Position numbers and translations under genes: made by a program. Shown piece by piece: positions 25,263 to 34,526 of a stretch of 64,000 nt of DNA (the stretch's first letter is position 1; each line of letters starts with the position of its first letter). The stretch is from Photobacterium kishitanii. Lineage in GTDB: Bacteria; Pseudomonadota; Gammaproteobacteria; Enterobacterales; Vibrionaceae. Under the pieces are notes generated by a model. The model had not been told where the DNA came from, made no database searches, and was given only the letters and a program-made list of their open reading frames with translations. The stretch is taken from contig NZ_PYON01000001.1 of the NCBI RefSeq assembly GCF_003026355.1, positions 124,001 through 188,000 on the forward strand. Reading direction: 5' to 3'.

Positions 25263-27263
25263 TTATTTTCTTCTTCTGAAACCAATAAAGCCTAACGCTG
25301 TCAAAGCAAGAATGCCAAGTGAACCACCAGAACGTTTAAACGGTTGTTCATCATCATTAGCACGTTCTTGAATATCACTAACTGTTGCATTAGCTATAGG
25401 AACTAACTTTACAGCGACTTGTTGCTCTGTAACGCTACAACGTGCAAGCTTACTTAGATTTTCATAACCACCTTTACAATAATATGCCGTTGCTGCAATC
25501 ACGCCTGCATTATTAATGCCAGTAGCATCCATAATACGGTATGAGTTAGCAATAGAGTTAGCGGCACCATTATCGTTAGTCAGATCATCAAGCATCCAAG
25601 CACCACCAGCCTTTAATGGGCCTTGAGCTGCACCATTAATGTAAGTAAATGCACGATGACGCGCTTCTGCGCCGTTACTCGCCTGAATATCAACCCAACC
25701 AACAACTTGATCATTATTATTGATCGCAGCTGCATTACTGTTTGAATTGTTGAAGAAAATTGAAGGAACTAGCTGATCTAAGAACTTAGCAGAACCATCA
25801 CCCACTTTGTAAATAAAGGCGCGTTGTGGTTTCTCACCATTCCCTTTTGCATCACCTACAATCACAGATTGGCTATTAACACCATTAGCTATAGTATAAG
25901 TAAAATCACGATCATCACCTGGTTTAATAGATAATCCAGGAATTAGAGTACGAGTCCATGATGATAAGTTACCCGCTGACGCTGTAAAATACGCAGCCTG
26001 CATTGCATAAAAGTCATTATTAACATCAGTAGTCGAATAGCCAACCGCAATTGGATTGCCATTATTTAATGCAACAGCTTGGGCAGATGCTTGGAATGAT
26101 AACGTATCATTATCTTTATCAATAACGGCTAAACCATCACGGTTATCGCCACTAGCAACAGTAATTGCATGAGATGTCACTGTACCATCAGCATTAACTA
26201 GCCAAACTGCAGCTTCATTAGCAAACGTACTAAACTGGCATTCCCAATTCTGATAAAGATTATTAGATGGATTAGTTGCACATTGTCTAAATGCATCAAA
26301 ATTTAGATCTAGTGGGCTATCTTTTAAAATATCACCTGAACTTGGTAATTTATCGGTATCTTCACGATAGTTACCATCTCTATCTTTAGCATAAAAACTT
26401 GGCGCATAAGATGATGAACCAACTACAAGCAATTTACCGTCTGACATAGCAACAGCATCATTCGCTTGAGTTTGTCCCATATTCGAAACAAGTTCATTCG
26501 ATGTCGTTACAGGTGCTAATTGAATTGATTGCCCATCTGTATTAACAAAGCCACGCTTGCTAAATGCTCTAGGCATACCTGAATCATTTTTAAACAATGC
26601 AGATGATGTAATACCATAAACAAAGTCAGTACCTACAGCACCTTTTACAATAGTATCTGTAGTATCTGCAATAATATGACCAAGATTCGCTTTCTGAGTG
26701 CCATTATAGTCTGCAATCGTAGACGCAAATGTATTAACTGGTGCACCATCAACTAAACCTTGAGCATTTGAATGGTAGCCATTAACCCAAGCAGCTTGTT
26801 TTTTCTGTAAGCCACCTAAGCCTTGGCCATTCCACTCATCACCATCAGCATATCCATCACCGAAGAAACGCTTCTCAGCCCAAGTCTCACAAGTGCCATA
26901 ACCTAAGTTATTGCTACAATAGATATTCAGTTGATTTAAATTAGTTATCTGTTGGTTATTTTGATTATACGGTGTGGTATCAGCAATTGGTGTACCTTCT
27001 GTACCGCGAAGAGCTTCACCCGTAACTTTATATGTTTCACTTGTACAATCAGCCGTAAAGCAACTTGGATCAGTCCCTGAGTCTTGAATGCCAGTACTTG
27101 AGTATAAAAGCGGAGCATCTGATTGTGCCGTATCAAAATATGGCTGATCTTTTAATGTACTATTCTGGTCAACAGGTACAACTGTATACACAGCAGCATT
27201 GGCTTGTGAGGCACCCGCGATTAAAATAGCAAGTGTAGAAAGCTTTAATATCTTATGTGGCAT
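25263..27263 (-). CDS. DUF3466 family secreted/surface protein with GlyGly-CTERM tail
   Basis: 666 aa from the ATG at 27263 (MPHKILKLSTLAILIAGASQANA, a clear signal peptide). Repeated segments such as NNNDQVVGWVDI, NNAGVIAATAYY and NNGNPIAVGYS recall HAF-like beta-propeller repeats. The C-terminus SGGSLGILALTALGFIGFRRRK is a GlyGly-CTERM sorting signal, processed by rhombosortase and tied to type II secretion in Vibrionaceae. The start overlaps the uup stop by one base (TAATG), so expression is coupled to a cytosolic ABC-F protein. An AAGGA ribosome site lies inside the uup end. An upstream in-frame start would give a non-signal N-terminus. Confidence 0.87.
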   Translation of the reverse strand: MPHKILKLSTLAILIAGASQANAAVYTVVPVDQNSTLKDQPYFDTAQSDAPLLYSSTGIQDSGTDPSCFTADCTSETYKVTGEALRGTEGTPIADTTPYNQNNQQITNLNQLNIYCSNNLGYGTCETWAEKRFFGDGYADGDEWNGQGLGGLQKKQAAWVNGYHSNAQGLVDGAPVNTFASTIADYNGTQKANLGHIIADTTDTIVKGAVGTDFVYGITSSALFKNDSGMPRAFSKRGFVNTDGQSIQLAPVTTSNELVSNMGQTQANDAVAMSDGKLLVVGSSSYAPSFYAKDRDGNYREDTDKLPSSGDILKDSPLDLNFDAFRQCATNPSNNLYQNWECQFSTFANEAAVWLVNADGTVTSHAITVASGDNRDGLAVIDKDNDTLSFQASAQAVALNNGNPIAVGYSTTDVNNDFYAMQAAYFTASAGNLSSWTRTLIPGLSIKPGDDRDFTYTIANGVNSQSVIVGDAKGNGEKPQRAFIYKVGDGSAKFLDQLVPSIFFNNSNSNAAAINNNDQVVGWVDIQASNGAEARHRAFTYINGAAQGPLKAGGAWMLDDLTNDNGAANSIANSYRIMDATGINNAGVIAATAYYCKGGYENLSKLARCSVTEQQVAVKLVPIANATVSDIQERANDDEQPFKRSGGSLGILALTALGFIGFRRRK

Positions 27264-29197
27264 TAGGATTCCTTTTGCATCGCGTCCAGCTCTTCCCATC
27301 GTTCAAAAGCTACTTCAAATTCTTCTTCAAGCTTAGCTAAAGCTGTAAGCGTTGTTTGAGTATCATTTTTCGGATCCGAGAAAAACGCAGGATCATTAAC
27401 TTGTTCCTGCAATTTTGCGATTTCATTTTCTAAGTCTTCAATTTTTTGCGGTAAGCCTGCTAACTCATGTTGAAGCGTAAAAGATAACTTCTTACCTGCA
27501 CGTTTAGGTGTTACTTCTTGCTGCTTTTGTTCTTGTTCAGCTTTTTTCTTTTTTGCTAATTCAATTTGAGCAGCCTGCTCTTTTGCTTGATTTGCATAAG
27601 AATTAGCGCGCTGAGATTGAGCATCATGGTAACCGCCAACGTATTCGTTAACAACGCCATCCCCCTCAAAAATCCAGCTTGTTGTCACAGTATTATCAAC
27701 AAATTGACGATCGTGACTCACTAAAAGCAATGTTCCTTGATAATTGGCAAGAATATCTTCCAAAAGTTCCAATGTTTCGATATCTAGATCATTGGTTGGT
27801 TCATCGAGAACCAATAAATTATTAGGTTTAAGGAACAATTTTGCCAATAATAAACGGTTTTTCTCACCACCAGAAAGTGCTTTAACTGGTGTACGAGCAC
27901 GGCGTGGGTGGAATAAGAAATCTTGCAAGTAGCCTAATGCATGACGTGTTTTACCATTAATAGTTACTTCTTGCTTACCATCAGCAAGGTTATCCATTAC
28001 CGTCTTCTCTGGATCTAGAATTTCACGGTATTGGTCAAAGTAAGCCACTTCTAGTTTAGTACCACAGTGGAAATCACCTTCTGTTGCTTGTAATTTATCA
28101 AGCATCACTTTAATCAGCGTACTCTTACCACAGCCGTTAGGACCAATTAATGCAATACGATCGCCGCGCATGACATTAAAGCTAAAGTCTTTAACGATTT
28201 GCTTATCACCGTAACTATAACCGATATTTTTAGCTTCAAAGACAATCTTACCTGAGCGGTTAGCATCTTGTAGCTGCATATCGGCCTTACCGACAACATC
28301 ACGACGCTCACTACGCTCATTACGTAATGCTTTAAGCGCACGTACACGACCTTCATTACGCGTACGACGGGCTTTGATACCTTGACGGATCCATACTTCT
28401 TCTTGCGCCAGTTTCTTATCAAATAACGCGTTTTGTTCTTCTTCTACACGTAATAATTCAGTTTTAGCGTCTAAGTAAGCTTCATAGTCACCAGGGAAAG
28501 ACACTAATTGACCACGATCTAAATCGATAATACGTGTTGCCATTGAACGGATAAATGCGCGGTCATGCGAAATAAAGATAATTGAACCACGGAAGTCTTT
28601 TAGGAAACCTTCTAACCATTCAATCGTTGTTACATCTAAGTGGTTAGTTGGCTCATCCAATAGTAAAATATCAGGGTCACATACAAGCGCACGAGCAAGT
28701 GCTGCTTTACGTTGCCAGCCACCAGAAAGGTCAGTTAACAGCGTATGTGGTTCTAATTTTAAGCTTTCTAGTACAGCGGCAATACGTGTATCAAGCTGCC
28801 AACCATTGTGATGATCAACTTGTTCTTGGATACGTGCTAACTTATTAATGTTTGCTTCACTAGGATCTTCTGTTACTAAATCTAACTGATGATGATATTC
28901 ACGCAGTACACGACCCGCATCAGCAAGACCTTCTGCAACATAATCAAATACTGAACCTTCAGCATTACGTGGTGGATCTTGCTCTAAGCGTGAAACCACC
29001 AACTCGTTTTGACGTTGAATACTACCGTCATCAAGTAATACCTCACCAGCAATCACTTTCATTAATGTCGATTTACCTGCGCCATTACGGCCAACAAGAC
29101 AAACTCGCTCATGAGAGTGAAGAAGGAATTCTGCTTTATCAAGTAGAGCATGATCGCCGTAGGCTAGTTGGGCGTTACTGATTTTAATTAGTGCCAT
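27263..29197 (-). CDS. uup: ABC-F family ATPase Uup
   Basis: 644 aa cytosolic protein with two ABC ATPase domains: Walker A GRNGAGKST (residues 36-44) and GPNGCGKST, signatures LSGGWQRK and LSGGEKNR, Walker B LLLDEPTNHLD and LVLDEPTNDLD. The C-terminal domain (about 545-640) is a coiled coil (ELAGLPQKIEDLENEIAKLQEQ) typical of Uup. Uup binds ribosomes and branched DNA, and its loss raises precise transposon excision in E. coli. Lies just downstream of a glutaredoxin-like gene and rlmKL in a leftward operon. Confidence 0.95.
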   Translation of the reverse strand: MALIKISNAQLAYGDHALLDKAEFLLHSHERVCLVGRNGAGKSTLMKVIAGEVLLDDGSIQRQNELVVSRLEQDPPRNAEGSVFDYVAEGLADAGRVLREYHHQLDLVTEDPSEANINKLARIQEQVDHHNGWQLDTRIAAVLESLKLEPHTLLTDLSGGWQRKAALARALVCDPDILLLDEPTNHLDVTTIEWLEGFLKDFRGSIIFISHDRAFIRSMATRIIDLDRGQLVSFPGDYEAYLDAKTELLRVEEEQNALFDKKLAQEEVWIRQGIKARRTRNEGRVRALKALRNERSERRDVVGKADMQLQDANRSGKIVFEAKNIGYSYGDKQIVKDFSFNVMRGDRIALIGPNGCGKSTLIKVMLDKLQATEGDFHCGTKLEVAYFDQYREILDPEKTVMDNLADGKQEVTINGKTRHALGYLQDFLFHPRRARTPVKALSGGEKNRLLLAKLFLKPNNLLVLDEPTNDLDIETLELLEDILANYQGTLLLVSHDRQFVDNTVTTSWIFEGDGVVNEYVGGYHDAQSQRANSYANQAKEQAAQIELAKKKKAEQEQKQQEVTPKRAGKKLSFTLQHELAGLPQKIEDLENEIAKLQEQVNDPAFFSDPKNDTQTTLTALAKLEEEFEVAFERWEELDAMQKES

Positions 29198-29203
29198 CTT
29201 ATT

Positions 29204-29461
29204 TTAACCAAGCTTATAAGTAGTTAACCATGCCGCTAACCTATTTCTGTCAAACGGCCAATGGAGTTCTGGCATCGAAATAGTGTGATCATGATTTTGA
29301 ACTGAGAGTACGGGTATAGTTACACCGTAACGAGAGAATAAAGCATCATCAAACGCGATATCGATGATGCTTACTTGATGCTGCACTCCCATCTCCACCA
29401 GCAAACCATAAGCTTGCTCGCAGAGATGACATCCTTGTGTGCTATAAAGTGTGATTAGCAC
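29204..29461 (-). CDS. Glutaredoxin-like protein (DUF836)
   Basis: 85 aa thioredoxin-fold protein with an active-site C-HL-C pair (STQGCHLCEQAYGLL) and the cis-Pro TIPVLSV. This is the short DUF836/glutaredoxin 2-like family, often found between rlmKL and uup. It is packed tightly between the two (6 bp to uup; the rlmKL stop adjoins its start). A role as a disulfide reductase is probable, with no known substrate. Confidence 0.88.
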   Translation of the reverse strand: MLITLYSTQGCHLCEQAYGLLVEMGVQHQVSIIDIAFDDALFSRYGVTIPVLSVQNHDHTISMPELHWPFDRNRLAAWLTTYKLG

Positions 29462-31600
29462 TTAGTCTTCCTTGTGAGTAATAATCCAACAGTTATGGAT
29501 TTGCTTATTTTTAGCGAAATCAAGTGGTAATGTCTTATCTGAAATATTCTTAGCTTGTAAGCCAAGTTCAGTCAGTTTTTCAAGATCCATCTTGAAATGA
29601 CGCTTATTGTTAGAGAATACAATCTGTCCATCTGGACGCAGCATACGCTTTAGATTTTCCATCAACATGATGTGATCACGTTCGATATCAAAAGTCTGCT
29701 TCATTCGCTTAGAGTTTGAGAACGTTGGTGGATCGATAAAAATCAGATCAAACGTATCATCAACTTCTTGTAACCATTGTAGACAATCTGCCTGCACAAA
29801 CTCATGTTGATCACCAAGCTGATTATTAAGCTCCATGTTCTCTTGAGCCCAACGCAAGTACGTATTTGACATATCAACGGTTGTGGTTGATTTAGCACCA
29901 CCTACTGCAGCATGAACCGTTGCAGATCCTGTGTATGCGAACAAGTTAAGGAAATCTTTACCTGCTGCCATCTGACCTAACATACGACGAGTAATACGGT
30001 GATCTAAGAATAAGCCTGTATCAAGGTAATCATAAAGATTTACTTTAAACTTAATACCGTATTCATCAACGATCATGTGACGTTCAGCACTTGATAGTTT
30101 TTGGTATTGATTGCGGCCTTTTTGACGCTCACGTACTTTTAAAATAACTTTATTTGGCTCAACACCCGTTACTTCAATAGTGGCACGTAATACATCCATA
30201 ATACGGCGACGTGCTGTTTCTTCAGAAACTGTCTTTGGTGCTGCATATTCTTGAATGATTAGGTAATCATTGTATTTATCAATAGCAGCGTTGTAGTTAG
30301 GTAAATCCGCATCATAAATACGGTAACACTCAACGCCTTCACGCTTAGCCCACTTACCTAACTTCGCGATATTCTTCTTCAGACGGTTAGCAAAATCAGG
30401 AGCGACGTCTTCTTGAACAATAACGCCTTCTTTCTCGCCGTCTTCTTTCTTAACACTACCAGCAGTAATTAAGTATGTTTTAAGTACACAATCAAGTGCA
30501 CCGTTACTTAATTTAAATTGTTTGTCTGCACGCATACGCATACAACTTAACAATTCATTAGATCCTGAATAGATAGCTGCAACAGAACCTTCAAAGGCAA
30601 GCTTTAAACGGTTACCAAACTCTTTGTACAATGAGATAAGCTCAGATGTTGTGCCTAAACGCTCACCGTAAGGAGGGTTACAAAGAATAATACCTGTTTC
30701 AAACCCTTCTGGACGAATCAGTTGTGTCGCATCACCGTATGCAAAGTCAATTAAACCTTTCACACCAGCACGGCCAGCATTATCACGAGCAATTGCTAAT
30801 ACACGTTGATCCATTTCACGACCAAAGAATTTAGTCGTTACTTTCGCAGGACCACGACGCGCTTTAACCGTCGCTTCAGCATGAATCTCTAGCCAAGCTT
30901 CTTTGTCAAAATCTTTAATTGACTCAAAGCCCCAACGCTTACGTTTAAGACCTGGTGCAATTTCAGCAGCCATCATAGCAGCTTCAATGACTAACGTACC
31001 TGAGCCACACATTGGATCTAGCAATGCTGTTTCTGGTGTCCAGCCACTTTTCATAACCAATGCAGCAGCATGTGTTTCACGTAATGGCGCTCGGCCGGCT
31101 TCGCTACGGTAACCACGTTGGTGTAAACCACTGCCAGCCATATCTAGGCCAAGAATACCTTTCTCTCCAGAAAGACGCATATGAATACGTAGATCTGGAT
31201 TTTCACGATCGATATTTGGACGACGAAGATCCGCTTTAGTAAAACGATCAACAATCGCATCTTTGATTTTCATCGCGCCGTATTGGCTATTACGGATTTC
31301 ACGGTTTGTACCATTGAAATCAACCACAATACGCGTATTGCTATCAAAGTGGCTCATCCAATTAATCGCCGTTGCACCTAAGTATAAGTCCATATCATCA
31401 CGGACATTAAACTCACTCAACACTTGGATGATTCGAGAGGAGATACGAGTCCATAGACAGCAACGATAAGCCATTGCTTGATCTGCTTTAAAACGGACAC
31501 CGGCATGCACAACTTGAATGTTCTGTGCACCTAATTGTTCTAATTCATCCGCAAGCAAGTTTTCTAGGCCGCGGGAAGTAATCGCTAAATATTGATTCAT
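29462..31600 (-). CDS. rlmL: 23S rRNA methyltransferase RlmKL (m2G2445 and m7G2069)
   Basis: 712 aa bifunctional enzyme. An N-terminal THUMP domain (about 45-155) binds RNA. The first methyltransferase (RlmL part) has [16 protein letters not shown] and [11 protein letters not shown]. The second (RlmK part, about 465-710) has [16 protein letters not shown] and [15 protein letters not shown]. The length and order equal the E. coli fusion. First gene of the leftward rlmKL-grx-uup-DUF3466 operon; over 900 bp of non-coding DNA lies upstream. Confidence 0.96.
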   Translation of the reverse strand: MNQYLAITSRGLENLLADELEQLGAQNIQVVHAGVRFKADQAMAYRCCLWTRISSRIIQVLSEFNVRDDMDLYLGATAINWMSHFDSNTRIVVDFNGTNREIRNSQYGAMKIKDAIVDRFTKADLRRPNIDRENPDLRIHMRLSGEKGILGLDMAGSGLHQRGYRSEAGRAPLRETHAAALVMKSGWTPETALLDPMCGSGTLVIEAAMMAAEIAPGLKRKRWGFESIKDFDKEAWLEIHAEATVKARRGPAKVTTKFFGREMDQRVLAIARDNAGRAGVKGLIDFAYGDATQLIRPEGFETGIILCNPPYGERLGTTSELISLYKEFGNRLKLAFEGSVAAIYSGSNELLSCMRMRADKQFKLSNGALDCVLKTYLITAGSVKKEDGEKEGVIVQEDVAPDFANRLKKNIAKLGKWAKREGVECYRIYDADLPNYNAAIDKYNDYLIIQEYAAPKTVSEETARRRIMDVLRATIEVTGVEPNKVILKVRERQKGRNQYQKLSSAERHMIVDEYGIKFKVNLYDYLDTGLFLDHRITRRMLGQMAAGKDFLNLFAYTGSATVHAAVGGAKSTTTVDMSNTYLRWAQENMELNNQLGDQHEFVQADCLQWLQEVDDTFDLIFIDPPTFSNSKRMKQTFDIERDHIMLMENLKRMLRPDGQIVFSNNKRHFKMDLEKLTELGLQAKNISDKTLPLDFAKNKQIHNCWIITHKED

Positions 31601-32508
31601 GGCGTTCTTTTCACACTAATATTGCATCGAATTATAACTGAAATCACATTAAATACCTCGCTTTTACCACAATCAATTCGTTAATTAGATGAAAAAATAA
31701 ACCATTGATAACCAATGACCATTCCCGACCCATTATTTGAACATAAATTCAGCGCATATTTTTGCCTTCAGTATTGTTTGTTTTTACACTTGTAATTATC
31801 CACCCACGTGAACAATTAACAACTAAACCCGATTTTAAACACTTCAAAAATAGGGGTGAAAACATTGTTCACACAAGAGCACACCAACTAATCAATTGAA
31901 TTTTAATAATAAATAACAACCAAAACCTATTAGCATAAGACTATTAAGCGACATAAAAGCCTGTGTTATTAATGGAAAATATCACAGTGGAATAAATGGA
32001 ATATCTCTGGGTAAATTTATTGATTCGACGATCTTTCACTCTAAAATAAGGAAATTATTTGATTTAATATGACATTAACAACAATAAAAATAGCGATTTT
32101 GACTATGCTGTTAGGATAATAATGGTTGTTTTTTATGCTTAAATGATCATTTTTTTGATATTGATCACACTACTATTTATGTCTAGTTTCAACTTCTTTA
32201 TTCCTTTTTATATAAGCCACCAGCAAGATCAGCTTAAGATCTAACAAAATTTTCTTCTCTATCGCTCCATTTTTTAGCCTCAAATAGCTTAATATCACTA
32301 TTGATGTAAATTAAATAACAATGAAGAAAGTATGTGTTTATCTCGGTACGAGAAAGCATGGCAAGATTAACAATCGTAGATGTAAGAGCATTAATTGCGC
32401 AGGAATAACGAGGTTATAAGTAATTATGATCGAGGAGAAAAAGCAGAGAATAGATAATGATATTAATAACACACAATAGTAATTAGGGAGTTACATAAGA
32501 GTAACTCC
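31601..32508. other. Long non-coding gap between rlmKL and zapC
   Basis: About 0.9 kb with no convincing gene on either strand. The longest small frame noticed starts at 32321 (33 codons) and has no ribosome site. The gap is AT-rich and holds a good Fnr-type box (32155-32168). The position corresponds to ycbX in E. coli, so the gap may be the scar of a lost gene. Confidence 0.5.
32155..32168. promoter_or_regulatory. Putative Fnr/Crp-type box in the rlmKL-zapC gap
   Basis: TTGATATTGATCAC matches TTGAT-N4-ATCAA with one mismatch at the last base. No gene start is nearby on either strand, so its target, if any, would be an unannotated transcript. Confidence 0.4.
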
Positions 32509-32514
32509 CTACCC
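32507..32514 (-). other. KOPS-like FtsK-orienting octamer
   Basis: The minus strand reads GGGTAGGG, matching GGGNAGGG, and points leftward toward dif, the expected polarity for this side. A single octamer is weak evidence alone. It overlaps the end of zapC. Confidence 0.35.
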
Positions 32515-33051
32515 TACTAGAGCAAAGTCCATTGGCATACTCCCTGAATATGATGACATACGATTATTCATAACACGGATTGTATCTGAAAAACTAAGCA
32601 TCTTATTATTATCTAACTTTATTGGTGTAACATCAGCTAGCATACAAAGACTTGAATTTCCGTCATTTTCAACAACAACAAAACGTGCACAACCATAAGC
32701 CGTTTTTAAAATAACCACTTCTCCCCAATGAGGATTAAGTCCAATTTGTGGTGTGAAAAACCAACTTTTTGCCATCAACGGTTTTTGAAAGCGGTACGCT
32801 GCGACAGCATTTAACGCCAATTCAGATTTACGCGCTTCCGATAATGGTAAACCAACCATCCCCTCTTTAAATGTTTGATAAGCAGCAACATCTGCCACCG
32901 TAAAAACTTGCTTTGAAATAGACATTGTTTCAGCAATTAATTGCTTTGATGGTATAGAAACACAAAACAATAATTCATTACCAAGATCTAGCATCAATAC
33001 CTTTCTTTCAACATCAAACTGCCAATACCAGTAATTATTTGGAGTTAGCAT
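32509..33051 (-). CDS. zapC: Cell division protein ZapC
   Basis: 180 aa, the E. coli length. The N-terminus has the YWYWQFDVERKVLMLDLG pattern (E. coli: WRWYYDEEHDRMMLDLA). The core has LALNAVAAYRFQKPLMAKSWFF, and SLCMLADVTPI and DTIRVMNNR follow in conserved positions. ZapC is a cytosolic protein that stabilises FtsZ bundles at the septum. It lies downstream of pyrD, as in E. coli, but a strong terminator separates them, so it has its own promoter. Confidence 0.93.
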   Translation of the reverse strand: MLTPNNYWYWQFDVERKVLMLDLGNELLFCVSIPSKQLIAETMSISKQVFTVADVAAYQTFKEGMVGLPLSEARKSELALNAVAAYRFQKPLMAKSWFFTPQIGLNPHWGEVVILKTAYGCARFVVVENDGNSSLCMLADVTPIKLDNNKMLSFSDTIRVMNNRMSSYSGSMPMDFALVG

Positions 33052-33166
33052 ATCCCCTCCCTTACTTGCTATATTTCGATATTATAAACAAAATTTTACT
33101 GCACAAATGACATATTAAAAGAGGAAGGTTTAATCAGTTACTTTAGGGGGTTTAGTGCGCAGACAT

Positions 33167-33203
33167 AAAAAAACCAAATTGAACATTATATTCAATTTGG
33201 TTT
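33167..33203 (-). terminator. Terminator of pyrD
   Basis: A perfect 13-bp stem AAACCAAATTGAA / TTCAATTTGGTTT; on the minus strand a run of seven T follows. Confidence 0.93.
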
Positions 33204-33238
33204 AATAGCTAAGGATGAGCTTACATTATAAGATTGTA

Positions 33239-34249
33239 TTAAAGACCATTAACAATATCTTTTACTAATCGTGGGCCATGGTAAATAAAGCCAGTATAAA
33301 CTTGAACTAATTGAGCGCCGGCTTGCATTTTCTCACGAGCAGCCATTGCTGAATCAATACCACCTACACCAATGATCGGTAATGCACCGTCTAAGGCAAT
33401 TGCCATTTTACGAATAACTTCGGTGCTTTTATTTTGTAATGGACGACCACTTAGTCCGCCCATTTCATCACAATGATCCATTCCTTCAACCAAGGTACGA
33501 TCTAATGTGGTATTTGTACCAATAACGCCATCAATGTTATTACGAATTAATGACTCACAAACCTGAACGATTTCTTGATCATCAAGATCTGGTGCGATCT
33601 TAAGTGCTAATGGTACATACTTACCGTGTTTTTCGGCTAGTTCGGTTTGTTTTTGTTTTAGTTGTGATAGCAAATCATCTAATGCTTCACCATATTGAAG
33701 CGAACGTAATCCCGGCGTATTTGGCGATGAAATATTGACAGCGATATAACCTGCATATTGATAGACTTTTTCCATACAGATTAGATAGTCTTCAGCACCC
33801 TTTTCTATTGGCGTGTCTTTATTTTTACCGATGTTAATACCAATAACACCGTCATAGGTTGATTTCTTTACGTTCTCTACTAAATTATCAACGCCAAGGT
33901 TATTAAAACCAAAACGGTTGATAATACCTTCTGCTGGAATTAAGCGGAATAAACGAGGCTTATCATTACCTGACTGAGGGCGTGGTGTTACAGTGCCGAC
34001 TTCAACAAAACCAAATCCCATCGCGCCAAATGCATCAATACATTCGCCATTTTTATCAAGGCCAGCAGCTAGACCAACAGGATTTTTAAAAGTAATGCCC
34101 ATAACTTCAACTGGACGTTCAGGTACCTGTTGACGATAGAAGATATCAAGTGGAGTGCCAGTAAAGCGAGAAAAGTTTTGAATAGCGAGGTCGTGTGCTT
34201 TTTCTGCATCCAACTGGAAAATAGCGGATCGTGCGATGCGATATAACAT
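33239..34249 (-). CDS. pyrD: Dihydroorotate dehydrogenase (quinone), class 2
   Basis: 336 aa, the E. coli length. FMN enzyme of pyrimidine synthesis that passes electrons to the quinone pool. The N-terminal helix ([22 protein letters not shown]) is the membrane-association element of class 2 enzymes. [15 protein letters not shown], the catalytic-loop [17 protein letters not shown] and IGVGGI are all conserved. Upstream lie a leader hairpin and a PurR-type box. Confidence 0.97.
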   Translation of the reverse strand: MLYRIARSAIFQLDAEKAHDLAIQNFSRFTGTPLDIFYRQQVPERPVEVMGITFKNPVGLAAGLDKNGECIDAFGAMGFGFVEVGTVTPRPQSGNDKPRLFRLIPAEGIINRFGFNNLGVDNLVENVKKSTYDGVIGINIGKNKDTPIEKGAEDYLICMEKVYQYAGYIAVNISSPNTPGLRSLQYGEALDDLLSQLKQKQTELAEKHGKYVPLALKIAPDLDDQEIVQVCESLIRNNIDGVIGTNTTLDRTLVEGMDHCDEMGGLSGRPLQNKSTEVIRKMAIALDGALPIIGVGGIDSAMAAREKMQAGAQLVQVYTGFIYHGPRLVKDIVNGL

Positions 34250-34267
34250 TATAACTCCATTAAAAAT

Positions 34268-34281
34268 CCCGTATAAACGGG
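34268..34281 (-). promoter_or_regulatory. pyrD leader hairpin, possible CTP-sensitive start-site switch
   Basis: On the minus strand a pyrimidine-rich start region (CCACCCCG) runs into the hairpin CCCGT-TTAT-ACGGG, just upstream of the GGAG ribosome site of pyrD. An extended -10-like TGTGAATAAT precedes it. In E. coli, pyrC and pyrD use a nucleotide-controlled choice of start site to form or avoid such a hairpin. Function here is inferred. Confidence 0.5.
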
Positions 34282-34417
34282 GTGGTATTATTCACAGTTA
34301 TAACGCTAAATACAATCCTTATTCATTTGATTATTATCAATAAAACAGCAGCTTATATTTTATGTCAATATTTACAATGAGTTATAAATAGCTCTTATTT
34401 AAAATAATTGTTATTAA

Positions 34418-34433
34418 AAGCAAACGTTTTCGT
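34418..34433. promoter_or_regulatory. PurR box upstream of pyrD
   Basis: AAGCAAACGTTTTCGT matches the PurR consensus ACGCAAACGTTTTCGT at 15 of 16 positions. It lies about 170 bp upstream of the pyrD start codon. In E. coli pyrD is a PurR target. Confidence 0.75.
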
Positions 34434-34526
34434 AGCTGCTGCCAAAAACCCACAGCAAGACACATGTTGATCACGAAAAAACAACCAATAAAGTACATTT
34501 TTATTACTTAAAATAACGCGTTCTGA

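Noticed and set aside
32321-32419. 33-codon frame with several Cys in the rlmKL-zapC gap
   Set aside because: No ribosome site, no recognised family and composition like its surroundings.
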